Source of the DNA: Chitinophaga sp. YR573
GTDB taxonomy: Bacteria; Bacteroidota; Bacteroidia; Chitinophagales; Chitinophagaceae
Direction: 5' to 3'
DNA: 64,000 bases
NCBI RefSeq assembly: GCF_900110995.1
Contig: NZ_FOJF01000003.1
Span: forward strand, 558,001 to 622,000
The notes below the pieces were generated by a model. That model saw only the letters and a list, made by a program, of their open reading frames with translations, made no database searches and was not told the origin of the DNA. Shown here one piece after another: positions 43,301-51,103 of this stretch. The first letter of the stretch is position 1. Each line of letters opens with the position of its first letter. A program made the position numbers and the translations under genes.

Positions 43301-44134
43301 TAATATTAACGCAGTATCGTTTTTGAGTGGTAGATTCCCCGGATCATCTGTCGTTTTTTTGATATTTTTTACCTGTGCCAGGGACGTCATCTTTATACTG
43401 AAGTTCTTATTTCCGAAGGATGTCAGTGCTTCGATAGAAATGATATTTAATTTTGTATTATTAATAGACTCCTTATTACCATAAGCAGCATTTTTATCAT
43501 TTTTAAAATCGGCACTTTTACTCAACGCAGTGATTTTAGTGGCCAGGGGCTTCATTAACTCTATTGCGGTATTGTGTAGGACCCTTTTTTGTTTAAGCGT
43601 TACATTTAATGCTGTAATATCCTGCCCGGCAAGGAGATTGGTTGCGATTTGATTATACAGATCGTTATATTCACCATAGTATTGATGATAGAGTGCCTCG
43701 TAATGATTCTTACATGTATCCAGGCTAGTTTGTAGTTTGAGGTCAAAAGCCGCTATTACTTCCCTTAGATCTTTGACAACAGGTTCTGTATGTTTTTTAT
43801 TAACAGACCTGTTGCCCTTCCAGTGCTCTTGATAAATACCGCTTATAATCGTTTTAAGGGTCATATAATCCGTCATTGCTCCCGCATAATCATCGGCAGC
43901 AATTTTTCCCAACAACACTGGTTTTAGCGCAATGACCTTTCCTAATTCTTCATCTGCACCCCATAATTGAATTACCTGCTGCCGTTGCACCACTGCCTCT
44001 AATGGCAATGACTCCTCTGCAAGCGGTGTCCCCGGCACTACTGCTGGTCTGGAAATACCCGCAGAACCGGGATTGTGTGCTGCTGCACGACTGGAAGTAT
44101 GAGTGGGTTGGGACTTACTTAAATCGCGGGGCAT
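40361..44134 (-). CDS. Very large protein of unknown function (1257 aa) with possible PLP-fold-like C-terminal segment
   Basis: I do not recognise the family. No signal peptide or membrane helix is visible. Residues 1-45 are Ser/Pro/Ala-rich and disordered-looking; VVQRQQVIQLW (48-58) resembles linker motifs seen near N-termini of some contractile-injection cargo proteins (weak inference). Residues 60-580 are mostly helical, with coiled-coil-like parts about 95-205. A proline-rich linker spans about 640-665. Residues 1049-1190 show DSGEQALITAGI, then DITNST (Asp1163) and VESLTK (Lys1190) plus GTD, spaced like the Asp-Thr/Ser-x-Thr-Lys pattern of Cys/Met-type PLP enzymes. Only 67 residues follow the lysine, too few for a full C-terminal domain. 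It stands alone upstream of the ECF operon. Confidence 0.75.
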   Translation of the reverse strand: MPRDLSKSQPTHTSSRAAAHNPGSAGISRPAVVPGTPLAEESLPLEAVVQRQQVIQLWGADEELGKVIALKPVLLGKIAADDYAGAMTDYMTLKTIISGIYQEHWKGNRSVNKKHTEPVVKDLREVIAAFDLKLQTSLDTCKNHYEALYHQYYGEYNDLYNQIATNLLAGQDITALNVTLKQKRVLHNTAIELMKPLATKITALSKSADFKNDKNAAYGNKESINNTKLNIISIEALTSFGNKNFSIKMTSLAQVKNIKKTTDDPGNLPLKNDTALILLAGTDERKDAIAALFVGDLPKQVSIFTQINKHHREDNIADVVTLIQTAGTDKLVQTLAFIDAVGIGGTIADIKNFYTGTRAVQGDPSLVNLTAFFTGIAYTSMKELEDFVKAAGALVNLVTIKSLWATAKPNNNLATAWNIYNPGIIPPGLAEHSSLIATAFAGKAGKSTAAAWGELLTIPDWSADELINLALAFDKNDGNCTTLQWIETAKKDAGLKTKPDEVRATARLNHFADKKWYDEHDRTKISSADRTNKKYTQLLYALLGKENITGIGNIDIKDIKGDFLSTLVSFHKHIAPYQPNDKAQGADRDNIDTRSYARSNASHPLNVQYGNVVAEAEGKAISHLLQPVNAALLALQQNNTNDPGARFPSAPKAFTPHTPTTPGYRTGKIKISSAGLPSNNFQVLGEQQNIILDSAKNKKTAKEKFFGFPAPPLVSVGAPGKSRSIDDEGTTTDDLVDKQKTSLSDKIKINPANPNFHDHLLADRGNMVANISAAINAISGGPQRLFAIGTEGHPSLMLLIPKVVDKFHYDSEDFGNTSLLISRMVTDFNGAPGQEVQLSQRASFGFQRPTLTDTSDSVRLWPGYTPVESLIPGLKVLVEKISSKAPLTPALTNIAGMDLVTTDVTRPILHVEALKTAMRHAFVALSKKIDGGAPEEKKRVYKWLKTRLLIKLKQSELLLDKAPTVYGTADAPSTATQQEKDKHYLITADMIDKLQEYTMLYTATTLDTGIVNPNANHNEAGKFKDATDAYESNVVSTLGAKDYRIYYLDSGEQALITAGILANRFDKKAAPTGATVAKSNYISRNPYFEVEGGKGAMRSNLNKDDTNATVVHADMSPAITSKPGPGLADNFVSEANTQNAIKHTWQNDADGSVKNATIVPIIDITNSTIAKVNSLGFMPNNFILVESLTKFKQLGTDKFAMGRLIAVSSASALPAAASEQARFLAASQAIVGPVANKAYNPLLAQIRANMDKALHPG

Positions 44135-44164
44135 AGAGAATATTGATACCTGTAAATTAATAAA

Positions 44165-44196
44165 AAAGAGGATGCCCCGTTAGGAACATCCTCTTT
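44165..44196 (-). terminator. Rho-independent terminator after YfhO gene
   Basis: AAAGAGGATG (44165-44174) pairs with CATCCTCTTT (44187-44196). On the minus strand a T-rich tract follows (to 44161). It separates the YfhO gene from the large gene that starts at 44134. Confidence 0.85.
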
Positions 44197-44215
44197 ATTT
44201 ATAAGGAAAAGTTAT

Positions 44216-46678
44216 TTATTGTTTCTTCTTTTTCAGATAAGTCACCACTGCTGCCACTATCAGCAATAATACTACTATCAGTGTGCTGGCAAAGGAGATC
44301 TTCTCACCCAGGAAATAAGATTTAGGTTCGAATTTGAACGCTATTGCATGTGTACCTGCGGGAATGGATAAACCACGTAATACATAGTTTACTCTTGCAT
44401 AGGGTACTTCTTTATCATCAATAAATGCTTTCCAGCCTTCTTTATAGTATACTTCAGAGAACACCGCAAACTGAGGTGTTTTAGAAGTGGAGGTGTAAGA
44501 AATGGCATCTACATCGTTCTTTACCAGTTTAATAGTAGCTGCACTATCAAATACCGGATCTGTCGTTACAGCAGATTTGTAACGCTGATCGATGACTACT
44601 GAATCGCGTGTATTGAGGTGATCCAGCGCTTTCATTTCGGCATCGGCATTTGGTACCCAAAGGATGCTTTTGATGAACCAGGCGTTACCTAATGCATCCG
44701 GATTGGTTTGTACAACCGGTTGTCCCTGCTGCCCCGGAACAATCACGTATTTAGCATTCAGCATATTTAATACATGCAGGTTGTTATGGCTTAACTGGTT
44801 CTCGATCAGGTCCTGGTAGAGGGTGAGTTTAGCCGCATGATATCCACCTACAGAATTATGGAAGTAGGAGGTCATGGCATCGCTGAACGGATCAGAGTGG
44901 GTGAGGTTAAACACCCTGAAATATGGGTCTTTATCCTGCATAATCTGCTGATCGACAGGAGTAGCCGCAAACTCGTTATTGTATTTGAGCTGTTCAGAGT
45001 AGTTGTCGCTGTTGAGGTAACGGGCATCTACCTGTAACAGGTCGATTAACATCAGTACCACCAGTGCACCGGCCATCCACTGTATTTTCACTTTACCTTT
45101 CAGGTAATAGAAAATGAGGAAATAAGCGATAGCTGCCAGGGCGATAGCGCGGAAGAGGTCGTAGCGGAAAATAGAGGCCCTGTCGGCATGCAGTGCATGC
45201 ATCAGGGAATCTGCTACGGTGGTGTTACCACCAGCCATCTGAGCAAACTGAGCCTGCATAGCTGCATCGTTGGCATTGCCAAAGGAGAGCGTAGCAGAAG
45301 CCAGCAGCAATAGCGCCAGGATACCACCGGTGATCATACCGGCCAGTTTCAGTGGTTTGAACAGGGATTGCTTGTTGTTGTCTTCTATTAAAGCCTGCAG
45401 GGCCAGTACCGCCAGGATGGCGAACGTGAGCTGCGGAATAATGAGGATCATGGACGGTGCCCTGAACTTATTATAGAAAGGCAGGTAGTCGAATAATGCA
45501 TAGTTAAATGCAGAGAGGTTGCTACCCCAGGACATCAGGATGGCGAGGATGCTGATCACCAGCAGCCACCATTTATGCCATGATTTGATAGTCAGGAAGC
45601 CGAGGATGGCCAGCAGGCAGGTGATGATACCCAGGTAAACCGGACCGGAAGTACCGGGTTGATCTCCCCAGTATAAAGGCCATGCTTTGATCATGGATTC
45701 GGCCTGTGCAGCAGGCACCTGTAAGCCGGTGAGTGTTTTGTATGTTTCAGAACCTTCGTCCAGGGGAGCCTGTGAGCTGCCACCATAGAGGTTAGGTACC
45801 ATGAAGGTGAATGTTTCGAAGATGCCGTAGCTCCAGCGGAAGGCGTATTCTTTATCCAGACCGCTGCCCTTGGTGGTTTCTACGTTTTTGGTGAGTTCAG
45901 ACTTGCCACCTCTGATGGTTTCCTTGGAATATTCGTAGGTAGTCCAGAGGTTCATGGTGTTCACACCTATGCTTATTGTGAGGGCAACACCGAGTAATAA
46001 AGCTGTGAATATGAGGTGTTTGAAGTCTTTCGCTTTGATGGTCACCACGGCGAACACGATGCCCAGTACTCCTAATAAGAGGAAGAAGTAGTAGGTCACC
46101 TGTAAGTGGTTCATGGTGATGAGCAGGGACATGAAGAGGGTAGTGACTGCCAGGCCGGGCAGGTATTTCTTCTGCGTTAGCAGCAGAATCCCTGCCAGTA
46201 CCGCCGGTATATAGGCGATGGCCATCATTTTGGTATCATGGCCTGCACCTATGATCACGGGGTCGTAGGTGGAGAAAGCGTAAGCCACGGCCCCCAGGAC
46301 ACCTATCCAGGGTCGTACTCTTAACACGCTGCAGAGGAAGTAAAAGCCCAGTGCGGCCAGGAAGAAGAAGTTAATAGGTTTGGGCAGCCATAATGAAAAC
46401 AGGCTGTTGAAGAAAGAAATACCGAAAGGTTCGTTGGATTCCAGTGCGATCTGGTAAGCCGGCATACCGCCAAACATCCTGTTGGTCCAGAGAGGAGTGG
46501 TGCCATGCGTAGCTTTATAGTCAAGCGATTGCTTGGCCATAGCCTGCCATTGGATATTATCGTTCTGGCTCAGGACCTTACCATCCAGTACAGGTTTGCA
46601 ATAGAGAATAGCCAGCAACAGCAAGATACCTATTGCGATTACGTGTGGCAGTATTTTTTTCAACCAGTCTGGTTTCAT
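44216..46678 (-). CDS. YfhO-family multi-pass membrane protein (GT-C-like)
   Basis: An 820-residue protein with about 12-13 hydrophobic segments in the first 540 residues plus one at the C-terminus (about 790-812). A large soluble part lies between about 560 and 780. The first periplasmic loop contains SQNDNIQWQAMAKQ and WTNRMFGGMPAY, typical of YfhO/DUF2079-type GT-C proteins. In Bacillus and Listeria YfhO-like proteins glycosylate teichoic acids; in Bacteroidota the acceptor is unknown. It follows a GT2 gene by 52 nt on the same strand and ends at a terminator. Confidence 0.87.
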   Translation of the reverse strand: MKPDWLKKILPHVIAIGILLLLAILYCKPVLDGKVLSQNDNIQWQAMAKQSLDYKATHGTTPLWTNRMFGGMPAYQIALESNEPFGISFFNSLFSLWLPKPINFFFLAALGFYFLCSVLRVRPWIGVLGAVAYAFSTYDPVIIGAGHDTKMMAIAYIPAVLAGILLLTQKKYLPGLAVTTLFMSLLITMNHLQVTYYFFLLLGVLGIVFAVVTIKAKDFKHLIFTALLLGVALTISIGVNTMNLWTTYEYSKETIRGGKSELTKNVETTKGSGLDKEYAFRWSYGIFETFTFMVPNLYGGSSQAPLDEGSETYKTLTGLQVPAAQAESMIKAWPLYWGDQPGTSGPVYLGIITCLLAILGFLTIKSWHKWWLLVISILAILMSWGSNLSAFNYALFDYLPFYNKFRAPSMILIIPQLTFAILAVLALQALIEDNNKQSLFKPLKLAGMITGGILALLLLASATLSFGNANDAAMQAQFAQMAGGNTTVADSLMHALHADRASIFRYDLFRAIALAAIAYFLIFYYLKGKVKIQWMAGALVVLMLIDLLQVDARYLNSDNYSEQLKYNNEFAATPVDQQIMQDKDPYFRVFNLTHSDPFSDAMTSYFHNSVGGYHAAKLTLYQDLIENQLSHNNLHVLNMLNAKYVIVPGQQGQPVVQTNPDALGNAWFIKSILWVPNADAEMKALDHLNTRDSVVIDQRYKSAVTTDPVFDSAATIKLVKNDVDAISYTSTSKTPQFAVFSEVYYKEGWKAFIDDKEVPYARVNYVLRGLSIPAGTHAIAFKFEPKSYFLGEKISFASTLIVVLLLIVAAVVTYLKKKKQ

Positions 46679-46730
46679 ATGCGTGACGCTTAGTGAGTTA
46701 ATAAGTGAATAAAGATAATAATATATATTA

Positions 46731-47660
46731 TCAGTTGGAAGGAAGGTGTACCGGTTCCCAGAATCCTTTCAGCACATCTATACGGAATTGTATCACGGGC
46801 CAGGATTTGGAAGGTTTACCCTGTAAGAGGTACCAGCCGCCTATCAGCACAGAAGCGCCCAGTTTAAAGAGGTATTCCACTCCTTTTTTACTGACGGCCC
46901 CCCGGCCGGCAGTCTGCATCCGTACCTTTTCCCCGCGGCCAATGCCGGAGGCTACGCGGTACATGTATTCGGATGTTAATTTCTTTACTTCAACTACGTG
47001 GTGTACAATCACTTCGGGGTCGTACCAGATGATACCGCCCCTGGAGATCAGTTTGTAAAAGAACTCTTTGCCTTCTCCACCGATGCGGAGAGTGCCTTTT
47101 ACTCCGGGTAGGCTGGTATTAAACCCTCCCACGGCGAAAAAGTCTTCTCTTTTCACTATCATATTGGATTCCAGTGGATAACGGCCGTTGTCGAAGGGCT
47201 TTGTTACCGGGCTGTAATCGAAATTACCCACGAGGGAAGACACATAATGTGACATCCATTTAGGTTCTGAGGGGATATAACGGGGGATGATACGGCCACC
47301 GAGGCCGGTCGCATCCGGGTGTTCTTCGAAGAAACGGATGATATTGTTCAGGTAACCGGGCATGGCCACGGCGTCATCATCCATGCAGCAGATGAGGCGT
47401 CCTTTGGACAGGTCCGCGCCGGTGTTACGGGCATAGGAAGCGCCCTGGCGTTTTTCCAGGTGGTAATACAGTTGCATGTCCGGATGAGCAGCGATGTAGG
47501 CGTTGACTTTGCCTGCTGTATCATCCTGACTATTATTATCCACCACGATCACTTCGTACAGCTTTTTATCTGTATCCTGTTTGTACAGGCTGTCTATGGC
47601 CTCTATAATATAGGCTTCCCTGTTATATGAACATATGACTACCGATATAGCTATCTGCAT
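46731..47660 (-). CDS. Family 2 glycosyltransferase
   Basis: A 309-residue GT-A enzyme. VVICSYNREAYIIEAIDSL starts the nucleotide-binding fold; CMDDDAVAMPGY (about 91-102) holds the DxD metal site; GEGKEFFYKLISRG (about 194-207) fits the catalytic E-D/ED region. A hydrophobic stretch near 268-282 may touch the membrane. It lies directly upstream of the YfhO gene, so it may supply a polyprenyl-phosphate sugar donor for that GT-C-like enzyme, as GT2/GT-C pairs commonly do (inference). Confidence 0.9.
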   Translation of the reverse strand: MQIAISVVICSYNREAYIIEAIDSLYKQDTDKKLYEVIVVDNNSQDDTAGKVNAYIAAHPDMQLYYHLEKRQGASYARNTGADLSKGRLICCMDDDAVAMPGYLNNIIRFFEEHPDATGLGGRIIPRYIPSEPKWMSHYVSSLVGNFDYSPVTKPFDNGRYPLESNMIVKREDFFAVGGFNTSLPGVKGTLRIGGEGKEFFYKLISRGGIIWYDPEVIVHHVVEVKKLTSEYMYRVASGIGRGEKVRMQTAGRGAVSKKGVEYLFKLGASVLIGGWYLLQGKPSKSWPVIQFRIDVLKGFWEPVHLPSN

Positions 47661-47724
47661 CTGTTTTATTTAAAATTTCTGATCAAGGAAAGCAAAATAA
47701 CTGTAATTTATCCGAAATTTCAAT

Positions 47725-48006
47725 ATGGGCAGGTTACGATTCCTTTTAAAGCTGGCTTTTATCTGCAACCTGTGTTTTTTACTGGTGCAGTTTTCCAGGT
47801 ATGTGAATATGAGTAAGGGGTTTGAGGCGGTGATCAAAAGTATCATTCCCCTGGGGATGATGGTGGCATTCCCGCTGAACGTGGTAACGCTGATATTCGC
47901 TGTAGTGATGCTTATAATGAAGCGGATAGCCTGGAAGGAACTCCCTCCTTATGTATTTATCGTAAATATCATTATCTTAGTTTCTCAATTTTTCTTTCTA
48001 TTCTGA
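47725..48006 (+). CDS. Small three-helix membrane protein, coupled to YhhQ-type transporter
   Basis: A 93-residue protein with three hydrophobic helices (about 6-26, 38-64, 74-92) and short basic loops. Its stop overlaps the next start by one base (TGATG), so the two proteins are translationally coupled and may work together. No known domain. An auxiliary subunit of the transporter or an independent small membrane protein are both possible. Confidence 0.65.
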   Translation: MGRLRFLLKLAFICNLCFLLVQFSRYVNMSKGFEAVIKSIIPLGMMVAFPLNVVTLIFAVVMLIMKRIAWKELPPYVFIVNIIILVSQFFFLF

Positions 48007-48788
48007 TGATCAACAATATCCTTAAAGACCGCCCCACCAAATTATTTGTTATTTTTTGCAGTTTCTTCGTTGCAAATGCATTACTAGCGGAATGCATAGG
48101 GGGAAAGATATTTTCCCTGGAGAAGCTGCTGGGGATTCCCGTGCATACGTTTACGCTGTTTGGGCAGAGTGGGTTATCCTTTAATCTTACCTGCGGGGTG
48201 CTGTTATGGCCCCTGGAGTTTGTATTAACGGATATCGTGAATGAATATTACGGGCCGAAGGCGGTGCGTCGTATCTCTTACATCGCTGTAAGTCTTATTG
48301 CGTATGCGTTTCTCATGTTTTATGTGTCTATTCATGTGCCTTTTGCAGACTTCTGGATAGGTACAGGGGTGAAGAACGGTGTGCCGAATATGCAAGACGC
48401 CTTCAATGGTATTTTCGGACAGGGGATGTGGATCATCTTTGGTAGTATAGTAGCGTTCCTGGTGAGCCAGATAGTGGATGTAACAGTGTTTCACAGGATT
48501 AAGAAGGTGACAGGAGAGAAACATGTGTGGCTTCGGGCTACAGGGTCTACGATCGTGTCTCAGCTGGTGGATAGTTTTATCGTGTTGTATATTGCTTTTA
48601 AGATTGGACAGGATTGGAGCTGGCAGCTGGTATTGGCTATCTGTCTGGTGAATTATACGTATAAGTTTACGGTAGCTATCTTATTAACGCCTTTGATCTA
48701 CCTGATAGAGGGGATGATTGAACGTTATTTCGGGCATGAGGTGACAGCGAAGATGAAAGCTGCAGCGATGGGGAAGAGTGAGGAATAA
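48006..48788 (+). CDS. Queuosine-precursor transporter (YhhQ/VUT family)
   Basis: A 260-residue membrane protein with about six helices. It carries the VUT_1/YhhQ patterns: NALLAECIGGKIF near residue 24, LEFVLTDIVNEYYGPKAVRR about 71-90, and RATGSTIVSQLVDSFIVLYIAF about 175-196. The family takes up queuosine precursors (preQ0/preQ1) that feed tRNA wobble-base modification. No preQ1-riboswitch-like leader is visible because the start lies inside the preceding stop. Symbol not assigned because no queuosine genes flank it. Confidence 0.88.
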   Translation: MINNILKDRPTKLFVIFCSFFVANALLAECIGGKIFSLEKLLGIPVHTFTLFGQSGLSFNLTCGVLLWPLEFVLTDIVNEYYGPKAVRRISYIAVSLIAYAFLMFYVSIHVPFADFWIGTGVKNGVPNMQDAFNGIFGQGMWIIFGSIVAFLVSQIVDVTVFHRIKKVTGEKHVWLRATGSTIVSQLVDSFIVLYIAFKIGQDWSWQLVLAICLVNYTYKFTVAILLTPLIYLIEGMIERYFGHEVTAKMKAAAMGKSEE

Positions 48789-48801
48789 TAAGATTTCCTG
48801 T

Positions 48802-49254
48802 TTACAGGTATTTTTCTTTTACCAGATCAGCTACCACTTTATCTATTGGTAAAGTAATAACAGCAGAGGAGAACTCTTCTTTATCTATCCATCTAACCCC
48901 TTCTACTTCTGTTACTCCTTCGGGGATGGCAAAGTCGAAGGGTTTGCTGAGGATCTTGGCTGTAAAGGCTGAGATGGGATTTACAAGATAATAGATAGAG
49001 ATAATCTGAGACTTGTTATCAAATGCAGAGATCTGAAAGAAATCAGTTGTGTAAATATGTTCTACTACTTCTACATCCAGGTTTAACTCTTCCTGAAACT
49101 CTCTTACTACACATTGTAAAGTCCCTTCTCCGAATTCTAATCCACCACCAGGGAATTTAGTGTAATATCCTCCTCTTATATATTCATCACTTACAAGAAC
49201 CTGCTTATGTTCATTGATCATGATACCGTATACACGTACATTAAAGCAATTCAT
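48802..49254 (-). CDS. Nudix hydrolase
   Basis: A 150-residue protein with a full Nudix box at 37-59: G-x5-E (GGLEFGE), then x7, then REFQEELNL. Asn58 replaces the usual Gly, a tolerated change. It should cleave nucleoside diphosphate derivatives in the cytosol. It is the last gene of the CDP-sugar operon, overlapping the glycosyltransferase gene by 4 nt, so a nucleotide-sugar substrate is plausible but not shown. Confidence 0.9.
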   Translation of the reverse strand: MNCFNVRVYGIMINEHKQVLVSDEYIRGGYYTKFPGGGLEFGEGTLQCVVREFQEELNLDVEVVEHIYTTDFFQISAFDNKSQIISIYYLVNPISAFTAKILSKPFDFAIPEGVTEVEGVRWIDKEEFSSAVITLPIDKVVADLVKEKYL

Positions 49255-50270
49255 AGAATATGTTTATAGGAGATAATCAGATTGCGCAGCATATCCAGGT
49301 TTTTCTGATCTTCTGCTGTTCTGATAAAAGGTTGTAAGGCTTGTTTGGCTCTATAGGAACGATATAGTCTGATCAATAAATTACCCAGTAAAGGGATCTT
49401 CTGGATCATCTTTCCATATTTCTTATCAGCACTGGCTCTTGGCGCATACCTGCCCTGTTTCATCTGCATCGCTACATCATCTAAAATACCATGTAACTGG
49501 AAAGATGCAAATGAGGGTTCTGTATTGGTTATGGAAGCAACTAATGCAGCCTGTTGTTCTATTAAACCATTGTATTGTTTGTTAAGCTCCGTATCATGAA
49601 AGATAGCGTCTAAATTAGGCGTGGTTTTATCTCCGGAATCATCTGCATAATCCCTTACATGATATAAAAAAGGAAGTTCTGCAAATCCACCGGATGCAAT
49701 GGTGTAAATACCTGTTAAGTATTCATTCATGTAGAGGTTCTTCACAACCTCTGCCGCACCATCAAATGCCCTGCGTAATACAGGTGTACGATGTACAGCA
49801 TAGAATGCACCACGATAAGGATTAAAGAAGGATTTGATTCTATCAAAAGGATCTTTATCTATTACTTCGTAAGAGAGACGATCCGTATATATCGGAGCGA
49901 AATTTACATGTGTAGAAGTGACGGTGTCTTTTTTATAACAGATGCTGTTACCCGCAGCAGACTGGTATTCCGGGTGTTTGTCGAGGAAATCTATGCAGGC
50001 CTGTACTTTCTCCGGTAAAAGGAAATCATCATCTGCACTCATCACTACATAAGGGGTATTGATGAGGTTTAGTGCATGAGAGATTTTACCTGTTAAAGTA
50101 TGAGTAGGCAGATGAATATAAGTGATATTATCCTGTCTGATATCATACGGTGTAGCCGAACTATCTGCTATAACGATGTCGATAGGCATAGGGCCGTAAT
50201 AAGCAATGGCCCGCTCTAAATAGTTATGCCGGTTATGTGTAGGTATCAGTAAGGTGATAATATGCTTCAT
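49251..50270 (-). CDS. Family 2-like glycosyltransferase (TIGR00180-type)
   Basis: A 339-residue protein. ITLLIPTHNRHNYLERAI opens a GT-A fold and MSADDDFLLPEKV (about 77-89) provides the DxD site. The C-terminal 100 residues are helical and basic. It overlaps the upstream reductase gene by 4 nt and the Nudix gene by 4 nt. It is the only transferase in the CDP-sugar operon, so it is the best candidate to use the operon's modified sugar. Confidence 0.85.
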   Translation of the reverse strand: MKHIITLLIPTHNRHNYLERAIAYYGPMPIDIVIADSSATPYDIRQDNITYIHLPTHTLTGKISHALNLINTPYVVMSADDDFLLPEKVQACIDFLDKHPEYQSAAGNSICYKKDTVTSTHVNFAPIYTDRLSYEVIDKDPFDRIKSFFNPYRGAFYAVHRTPVLRRAFDGAAEVVKNLYMNEYLTGIYTIASGGFAELPFLYHVRDYADDSGDKTTPNLDAIFHDTELNKQYNGLIEQQAALVASITNTEPSFASFQLHGILDDVAMQMKQGRYAPRASADKKYGKMIQKIPLLGNLLIRLYRSYRAKQALQPFIRTAEDQKNLDMLRNLIISYKHIL

Positions 50271-51103
50271 CTGATCTCTTTAAGTTTAGTATTATCTCCC
50301 CAGAAAGCCATTGGTTCATAATCCGGATAAGGATAAAAACCAAGTTGCAGAGGGATGGATACATTATTTTCCTGCAGGTAGTTTTGTACTAGTTGTTTTA
50401 CGGTGACAGGCGCTCCGCTACTGCAATTAATGATACCTGTGATGGTATTTTGCAAGGCTACTTTCACGATGTTCTCCGCTACTTTTTCTACGGGCAGGTA
50501 ATCACGTACCTGCTCACCACCACTCATTTTAAAGGCAGGTTCTTTGTTGATGATCGCCTTTTGTAACTGGGATAAGATGGAATTAGGATTTTGTCCTTCT
50601 CCGTATAGATAAAATAAGCGTACCCATTTGAAATCAAACGGATACAGCTTTTGTAATTCGCTGAGGAATTTGCGTAGAGTATCTTTTGCCAGTGCGTAAG
50701 GATTGGCGGGTAGGGTAGGCTTATCTTCCCTTAATATTCCTTCCTGCATACCATACTCAAAACAGGTACCGGTAACGGTGATATCTGTTACACCGTTTGC
50801 GATTAAGTTTTTCAGGAAATGATAATGCGCAGGCAGGTTTTCTTCGAAATGAAATAAGGATTTGTAGTTTGGTAATCCTTCCCAGGCCAGGTGAATGACT
50901 GCATCCAGCTGACCAAAGACGCTTACATCTGTATCTTTTTGCAGATTAAAAGGAATCCAGGTAACAAGGGGGAACCAGTCGTGATGACGGGCTTTCCCTT
51001 CGTCAACGGAAGTAGCGATGACCTGGCAGTTATTTTTTAATAACTGTCTTACCACATAGTTCCCTATAAAACCGCTACAACCAGTAACGAGTACTTTTTT
51101 CAT
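50267..51103 (-). CDS. NAD-dependent epimerase/dehydratase-family sugar reductase
   Basis: A 278-residue extended SDR. The dinucleotide site GCSGFIG lies at 8-14; the active-site pair is in NPYALAKD (Tyr about 136, Lys about 140). The C-terminal half (RDYLPVEKVAENIVK, about 198-212) is typical of nucleotide-sugar enzymes. In this operon it most likely reduces the 4-keto group of the methylated CDP-sugar, the last biosynthetic step; epimerisation is an alternative. It starts directly where the methyltransferase gene ends. Confidence 0.87.
   Translation of the reverse strand: MKKVLVTGCSGFIGNYVVRQLLKNNCQVIATSVDEGKARHHDWFPLVTWIPFNLQKDTDVSVFGQLDAVIHLAWEGLPNYKSLFHFEENLPAHYHFLKNLIANGVTDITVTGTCFEYGMQEGILREDKPTLPANPYALAKDTLRKFLSELQKLYPFDFKWVRLFYLYGEGQNPNSILSQLQKAIINKEPAFKMSGGEQVRDYLPVEKVAENIVKVALQNTITGIINCSSGAPVTVKQLVQNYLQENNVSIPLQLGFYPYPDYEPMAFWGDNTKLKEIR

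Noticed and set aside
40428..43484. Several plus-strand ORFs of 90-155 codons opposite the large 1257-codon gene, and similar ones opposite the RND, ABC and YfhO genes
   Set aside because: They lie antisense within clear coding genes, have low-complexity or biased composition, and show no family-like motifs; they are frame shadows.
44165..44196. Terminator loop CCCCGTTAGGAA as a further copy of the 27.7-kb repeat
   Set aside because: It shares only a few bases (CCGTTAGGA) with the repeat hairpins; the stem is different.
48006..48020. preQ1 riboswitch before the queuosine-precursor transporter
   Set aside because: The gene start overlaps the previous stop, and the 64-bp gap before the small upstream gene shows no preQ1-I or preQ1-II structure.
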